Shown piece by piece: positions 7,202-9,994 of a stretch of DNA of 9,994 nt. The notes under the pieces are model-generated. The model searched no databases, was not told where the DNA came from, and was given only the letters and a program-made list of their open reading frames with translations. The DNA comes from an uncultured Erysipelotrichaceae bacterium (GTDB taxonomy: Bacteria; Bacillota_I; Bacilli_A; Erysipelotrichales; Erysipelotrichaceae), in assembly GCA_937893225.1 (NCBI GenBank), contig CALBJM010000433.1, forward strand, positions 1-9,994, written 5' to 3'. The position numbers and the translations under genes were made by a program. The number at the start of each line of letters is the position of its first letter. Position 1 is the first letter of the stretch.

Positions 7202-7586
7202 AAAGTTATTTCATAGTGCTTCTATTTGCTTGATTGGCTGTGCTCTAGTGCTTTTGACTGGTTGTAGTCAGAAGGTAATGCATCATGCGGATCTTTCAGA
7301 AGACACGGTTTTTCCAATCCAACAAGCTTCTTTTTGTACGAATGTATTTGTAGCTGTATCGGATGATGCATTGTATTACCAAATGAAAGGTGGAAAATTA
7401 TTTGCGTTAGATAAACAAGCCAAGAATATGCAAATTGGTACAATGAATTTTGTCGATGATGAAGAAGTTGGATCGAGCAGAGAGGGAATTCCAGCACCAA
7501 AAGGTATTCAGATACTGCTGAAGCTGGTGTTGGAATGCTTTACTTTGATGAAAGAATCATATATGAAAGTCAATATTCTACCGTAG
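7194..7586 (+). CDS. 5' piece of the split lipoprotein gene (signal peptide and N-terminus)
   Basis: This frame as it stands would make a 130-residue lipoprotein. The signal is MHRKLFHSAS followed by a hydrophobic core and the lipobox LTGC at 21-24, with Cys24 as the lipidated residue; Cys12 and Cys16 precede it. Residues 25-103 carry a beta-propeller-like segment (DALYYQMKGGKLFALDKQ). The last 28 residues (ILLKLVLECF and on) are very probably out-of-frame translation. An in-frame ATG at 7188 would add two residues. The overlap with the secreted protein gene is 8 nt. Confidence 0.6.
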   Translation: MHRKLFHSASICLIGCALVLLTGCSQKVMHHADLSEDTVFPIQQASFCTNVFVAVSDDALYYQMKGGKLFALDKQAKNMQIGTMNFVDDEEVGSSREGIPAPKGIQILLKLVLECFTLMKESYMKVNILP

Positions 7587-8332
7587 ATGGACAAATTCGC
7601 TATCGATTAAATGCATATGATCCTATGAATAATCAATATCAAACAATTCTTGAACTGGATTATCAGCCTTCATACTTTACTTTGCAAAAAGGTGTGATTG
7701 CAGTAGCAGAAACCATTGTATCAAGTAGAGAAGGTGTTGTTCATTTCTATGATTTAGATGGAAATGAAAAGAAAATTATAAAATTTGGGACAGATGTAGT
7801 AAATATAACGAGTAATGGAAAAGATATTGTTGTAAATTGTGATGGAGGCATGTTTGCGATAGATGTGGATACATTAGAACAACGAGAACTTGTACAGAAA
7901 GAAAATACCGCATTTGTATATGTACAGGATACTACGTATTCGTATTATTCTATTGATAATGTAGAATTACAAAAAGATGTTCCACAAGTGCATGCTGGTA
8001 TTATGAATGCTTCAAATGATACAGAATTATTTGGCTTAGAGAATGCAATCATTGATTATTATGATGATGCAAATATTTATGTTACGACACTAGAAAAAGA
8101 AGTGAAGTATAGAATTTATGATTGGAATGGAAATTTAGTGAATGAAATCATTCCATCTGCAACATTAGGTGCTTCAGATGGAGCTATTCCAATCGCTTAT
8201 CATGCAATGGATTATTCCAGCATTGTTCGAGTGTGGAATGGACAACTTATTGGTTATCATTTTCAGGATTCAGAAATAGAATTTTTTTCCTGTAATCTGA
8301 CAACAGGTGCGTGTAAGTTCCTTGAAACATAA
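7535..8332 (+). CDS. 3' piece of the split lipoprotein gene (propeller-like body)
   Basis: This 265-residue frame starts at the first ATG after the shift, but has no Shine-Dalgarno, no signal peptide and no promoter, so it is most likely the body of the upstream lipoprotein rather than a separate gene. The reading frame is actually open from 7463. It consists of repeated short beta strands with Tyr, Asp and Asn turns (VVHFYDLDGNEKKIIKF, YRIYDWNGNLVNEIIP, FAIDVDTLEQRELV), as in WD40/PQQ-like or DUF5050-like extracellular propeller proteins. It is rich in acidic residues, the opposite of the partner secreted protein. Without the lipobox it would stay in the cytoplasm. Confidence 0.6.
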   Translation: MLYFDERIIYESQYSTVDGQIRYRLNAYDPMNNQYQTILELDYQPSYFTLQKGVIAVAETIVSSREGVVHFYDLDGNEKKIIKFGTDVVNITSNGKDIVVNCDGGMFAIDVDTLEQRELVQKENTAFVYVQDTTYSYYSIDNVELQKDVPQVHAGIMNASNDTELFGLENAIIDYYDDANIYVTTLEKEVKYRIYDWNGNLVNEIIPSATLGASDGAIPIAYHAMDYSSIVRVWNGQLIGYHFQDSEIEFFSCNLTTGACKFLET

Positions 8333-8368
8333 GATACTGGTATATCTTAGATCAACTGATTGATTTTT
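8331..8368. terminator. Weak hairpins between the convergent lipoprotein and yigZ genes
   Basis: Two small inverted repeats lie here: AAGATA/TATCTT (8331-8336, 8343-8348) and ATCAA/TTGAT (8351-8355, 8360-8364), the second followed by a T5 run at 8364-8368. Both stems are short and AT-only or nearly so, so termination would be inefficient. A terminator is expected here from the convergent layout, which is the main support. Confidence 0.3.
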
Positions 8369-8960
8369 CGTGGAATACGTCTTTGATGTATTCTGCTTTT
8401 ATTTTTCCAGAAGTCATATTTTGAATTGTCGTTTCAATGTCTTGGGTGTCAGTTTCAAATAGACATGTGACATTTTCATCATATAGGAAGTCTTTGACCG
8501 TTGTGTTTTTACGTAACCAATTTTCCAAAGTGCCAGATAAATCATAGGGATATGTAATGGAATATTGTTGATAAATGACGGTTTCTGTCTTCTCAGCTTC
8601 TTGCAAGGCAAGAGAAACAGAGGAAGAATATGCACGAATTAGACCTCCCGCACCGAGTTTGATACCACCAAAATAACGCACGACACATGCGCATACGTTT
8701 TCTACACCGCTTTTTAAGATAGCTTCTAACATTGGTACGCCTGCAGTACCTGCTGGTTCTTTATTGTCAGATGAGCGCTGAATCATATTATTTTCACCAA
8801 CGACATAAGCAGTACATACGTGAGAAGCATCGTTGAATTCTTTACGAATTTGTTCAATAAAGTTTCTTGCTTCTTCTTCACTTTTTATCGGCTTTAAGCA
8901 AGTAATAAAAGTGGATTTTTTGATTGTTTGTTCATATCTTGTTTCTTGTTTTAAATGCAT
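8352..8960 (-). CDS. yigZ: YigZ/IMPACT family protein (UPF0029 N-terminal plus DUF1949 domain)
   Basis: A 202-residue protein of normal family length. The N-terminal Impact domain (about 15-120) shows FITCLKPIKSEEEA, HVCTAYVVG, DNKEPAGTAGVPML at 65-78 and VVRYFGGIKLGAGGLIRAY at 93-111, which are the family's diagnostic stretches. The C-terminal ferredoxin-like DUF1949 domain covers about 130-195. Eukaryotic IMPACT modulates the kinase GCN2, and bacterial members are thought to bind nucleic acid or ribosomes, but their role is not settled. ATG 8960 was preferred over the in-frame TTG at 8975 because the TTG lies inside the -10 palindrome, and the ATG is 6 nt after TACAAT with no Shine-Dalgarno. 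The gene is divergent from mutL and convergent with the lipoprotein gene. Confidence 0.93.
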   Translation of the reverse strand: MHLKQETRYEQTIKKSTFITCLKPIKSEEEARNFIEQIRKEFNDASHVCTAYVVGENNMIQRSSDNKEPAGTAGVPMLEAILKSGVENVCACVVRYFGGIKLGAGGLIRAYSSSVSLALQEAEKTETVIYQQYSITYPYDLSGTLENWLRKNTTVKDFLYDENVTCLFETDTQDIETTIQNMTSGKIKAEYIKDVFHEKSIS

Positions 8961-8962
8961 AG

Positions 8963-8980
8963 TTTTATTGTACAATAAAA
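8963..8980. promoter_or_regulatory. Perfect 18-bp palindrome serving as shared -10 for yigZ and mutL
   Basis: TTTTATTGTACAATAAAA is its own reverse complement. It gives TACAAT on the plus strand (8971-8976) for mutL and on the minus strand (8972-8967) for yigZ. A TTGTTT at 8946-8951, 19 nt upstream of the plus-strand box, is a candidate -35 for mutL. No -35 is evident for yigZ. The yigZ transcript would start at about its ATG (leaderless), and that of mutL about 12 nt before its ATG. Confidence 0.6.
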
Positions 8981-8983
8981 GTC

Positions 8984-8987
8984 AGGA
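8984..8987 (+). promoter_or_regulatory. Shine-Dalgarno of mutL
   Basis: AGGA lies 7 nt before ATG 8995. If transcription starts near 8983, it falls at the very 5' end of the mRNA, an unusually short leader. Confidence 0.5.
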
Positions 8988-8994
8988 AAATATT

Positions 8995-9994
8995 ATGGGA
9001 AGAATACATCAATTAGATACACATACTGCCAATATGATTGCGGCAGGTGAAGTTGTTGAAAGACCAATGGGCGTCGTTAAAGAACTTGTAGAAAATGCAA
9101 TAGATGCAGGGAGTACTGCTATTACGATTTCTATTGATGAAGGTGGCGTTTCAAAAATTACGATTCAAGATAATGGTTGTGGAATGAGTGCAGAAGATGC
9201 AGAAATGGCATTTCAACGCCATGCGACGAGTAAGATTCATGGAGAACAGGATTTGTTTTCTATTCATACGCTTGGTTTTCGAGGAGAAGCTTTGCCAAGT
9301 ATCGCAGCTGTTTCAAAAGTGACATTGATAACAAGCGATGGCAATGATACGACAAAGGTACAAATTGCCTATGGAGAAAAACAAGGTGCTTCTCCATATC
9401 CATGTAATCAAGGAACAGAAATTACAGTAGAAGGTTTGTTTTATCACACGCCTGCTAGATTGAAACATATGCGTTCTGCCTCGTATGAGAGTTCTTTGAT
9501 ACAAGATGTTATAGCAAAGTTTGCATTATCCCATCCAGAAATCGCATTTCATTTTATGAATGATGGTAGAGATGCATTTCGTACGAGTGGACAAGGAAAT
9601 TTATTAGAAGTTGTATTTAATGTTTATGGACGTGCGGCTAGTGAGAATGCAATTCCGGTTGATTTTGAAGATTTTGATTATCATGTAACAGGCTATTTGA
9701 TAAAGCCTGAAATCACAAGAGCTTCGAACAAAATGATGCATGTATTCTTGAATGGCAGAATGGTACGTACGTATCGTATATATAAAGCTATACAAGATGG
9801 GTATGCAGGTTTGATACCTACTGGCAGATATCCATTGTGCGTATTGTCTGTAGAGATGGATTCTCATTTGTTGGATGTCAACGTACATCCTTCTAAATGG
9901 GAAGTGCGTATTTCTAAGGAAATACAATTAGAAGTTCTCATAAAAGAGAATGTAAAAAAAGCTCTGCATGTTGAAGAAATTGCACCTGTAGTAG
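8995..9994 (+). CDS. mutL: DNA mismatch repair protein MutL (N-terminal part, runs off the right edge)
   Basis: 333 residues of the N-terminal region are present. The GHKL ATPase motifs are complete: IAAGEVVERP at 15-24, motif I KELVENAIDAG with Glu30 (catalytic type) and Asn34 (Mg binding), motif II DNGCGM at 59-64, HATSK at 76-80 and motif III GFRGEAL at 94-100. The transducer domain follows, with FLNGRMVR and the conserved LDVNVHPSKWEVR lysine loop near 310. MutL dimerises on ATP binding and links MutS mismatch recognition to strand incision. In most Gram-positives it carries a C-terminal DQHAxxE endonuclease, which would lie beyond this window. MutL proteins are usually about 600-650 residues. 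There is no mutS next to it on the left; the neighbour is divergent yigZ. Confidence 0.97.
   Translation, partial: MGRIHQLDTHTANMIAAGEVVERPMGVVKELVENAIDAGSTAITISIDEGGVSKITIQDNGCGMSAEDAEMAFQRHATSKIHGEQDLFSIHTLGFRGEALPSIAAVSKVTLITSDGNDTTKVQIAYGEKQGASPYPCNQGTEITVEGLFYHTPARLKHMRSASYESSLIQDVIAKFALSHPEIAFHFMNDGRDAFRTSGQGNLLEVVFNVYGRAASENAIPVDFEDFDYHVTGYLIKPEITRASNKMMHVFLNGRMVRTYRIYKAIQDGYAGLIPTGRYPLCVLSVEMDSHLLDVNVHPSKWEVRISKEIQLEVLIKENVKKALHVEEIAPVV

Larger units (their letters stand above)
7194..8332 (+). pseudogene. Lipoprotein gene split by a -1 frameshift (about 379 residues if restored)
   Basis: Two overlapping ORFs in different frames read as one protein. The first frame (from ATG 7194) encodes a lipoprotein signal and reads sensibly to ...SREGIPAPK. 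It then becomes hydrophobic out-of-frame text and stops at 7586. The second frame is open from 7463, becomes sensible at RYSDTAEAGVGMLYFDERI, and continues to 8332. Joining them by a -1 shift at the AAAA run 7499-7502 (CCA AAA then AGG) gives a continuous protein whose halves share style (Tyr/Asp-rich, beta strands, propeller-like). This is a mutation, a lost A in an A5 run, a sequence error, or, less likely, programmed slippage. The start overlaps the previous gene (ATGCATAG) and lacks its own Shine-Dalgarno, so it depends on coupling. The intact product would be a membrane-anchored sensor, receptor or immunity-type protein; its function is unknown. Confidence 0.75.

Noticed and set aside
7497..7505. 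Programmed -1 frameshifting site
   Set aside because: CCAAAAGG does not form a canonical two-tRNA slippery heptamer in the incoming frame, and no obvious strong stem or Shine-Dalgarno stimulator was seen. A simple deletion is preferred.
8961..8975. TTG start at 8975 for yigZ
   Set aside because: The codon lies inside the -10 palindrome, upstream of the likely transcription start; ATG 8960 gives a normal family N-terminus.
9313..9927. Antisense ORFs within mutL
   Set aside because: The MutL frame is unambiguous; the reverse reading gives implausible, Tyr/His/Ile-rich proteins without motifs.

Overview
The window is AT-rich and compact, with housekeeping and surface genes typical of a low-GC Gram-positive bacterium (Bacillota). 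The Erysipelotrichia or a neighbouring class is a reasonable guess from gene content and style, but this is inference and nothing here fixes the genus. No rRNA, tRNA, CRISPR array, insertion sequence or prophage gene was seen.

Layout from left to right. Positions 1-874 (-) hold the N-terminal two thirds of a MATE-family multidrug exporter that runs off the left edge. Divergent from it is a two-gene operon at 934-3592 (+): a membrane-anchored GH25 lysozyme-like muramidase overlapping by 8 nt an M3B oligoendopeptidase F. A strong hairpin at 3594-3644 terminates this operon and also the convergent ABC transporter operon at 3631-6590 (-), which encodes an ATPase and a 701-residue permease made of two fused ABC-2-like halves. 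Across a 251-nt divergent intergenic region lies a second unit at 6842-8332 (+): a 119-residue secreted protein with no acidic residue at all, overlapped by 8 nt by a lipoprotein gene that is split by a -1 frameshift near 7499-7502. Next, convergent with it, is a YigZ/IMPACT-family gene (8352-8960, -). It is divergent from mutL (8995 onward, +), which runs off the right edge.

The most interesting part is 3631-8332. An ABC exporter faces a small cationic secreted protein that is translationally coupled to a lipoprotein, an arrangement that resembles bacteriocin export/immunity loci in layout. I could not match the small protein to a named family, so this is a hypothesis.

A second theme is promoter architecture. 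Several genes have a good -10 hexamer only 6-7 nt before their ATG and no Shine-Dalgarno sequence (MATE, GH25, yigZ, and a 4-codon mini-ORF ahead of the ABC ATPase). This is the geometry of leaderless mRNAs. Two divergent gene pairs also have symmetrical -10 sequences that read as TATA boxes on both strands.
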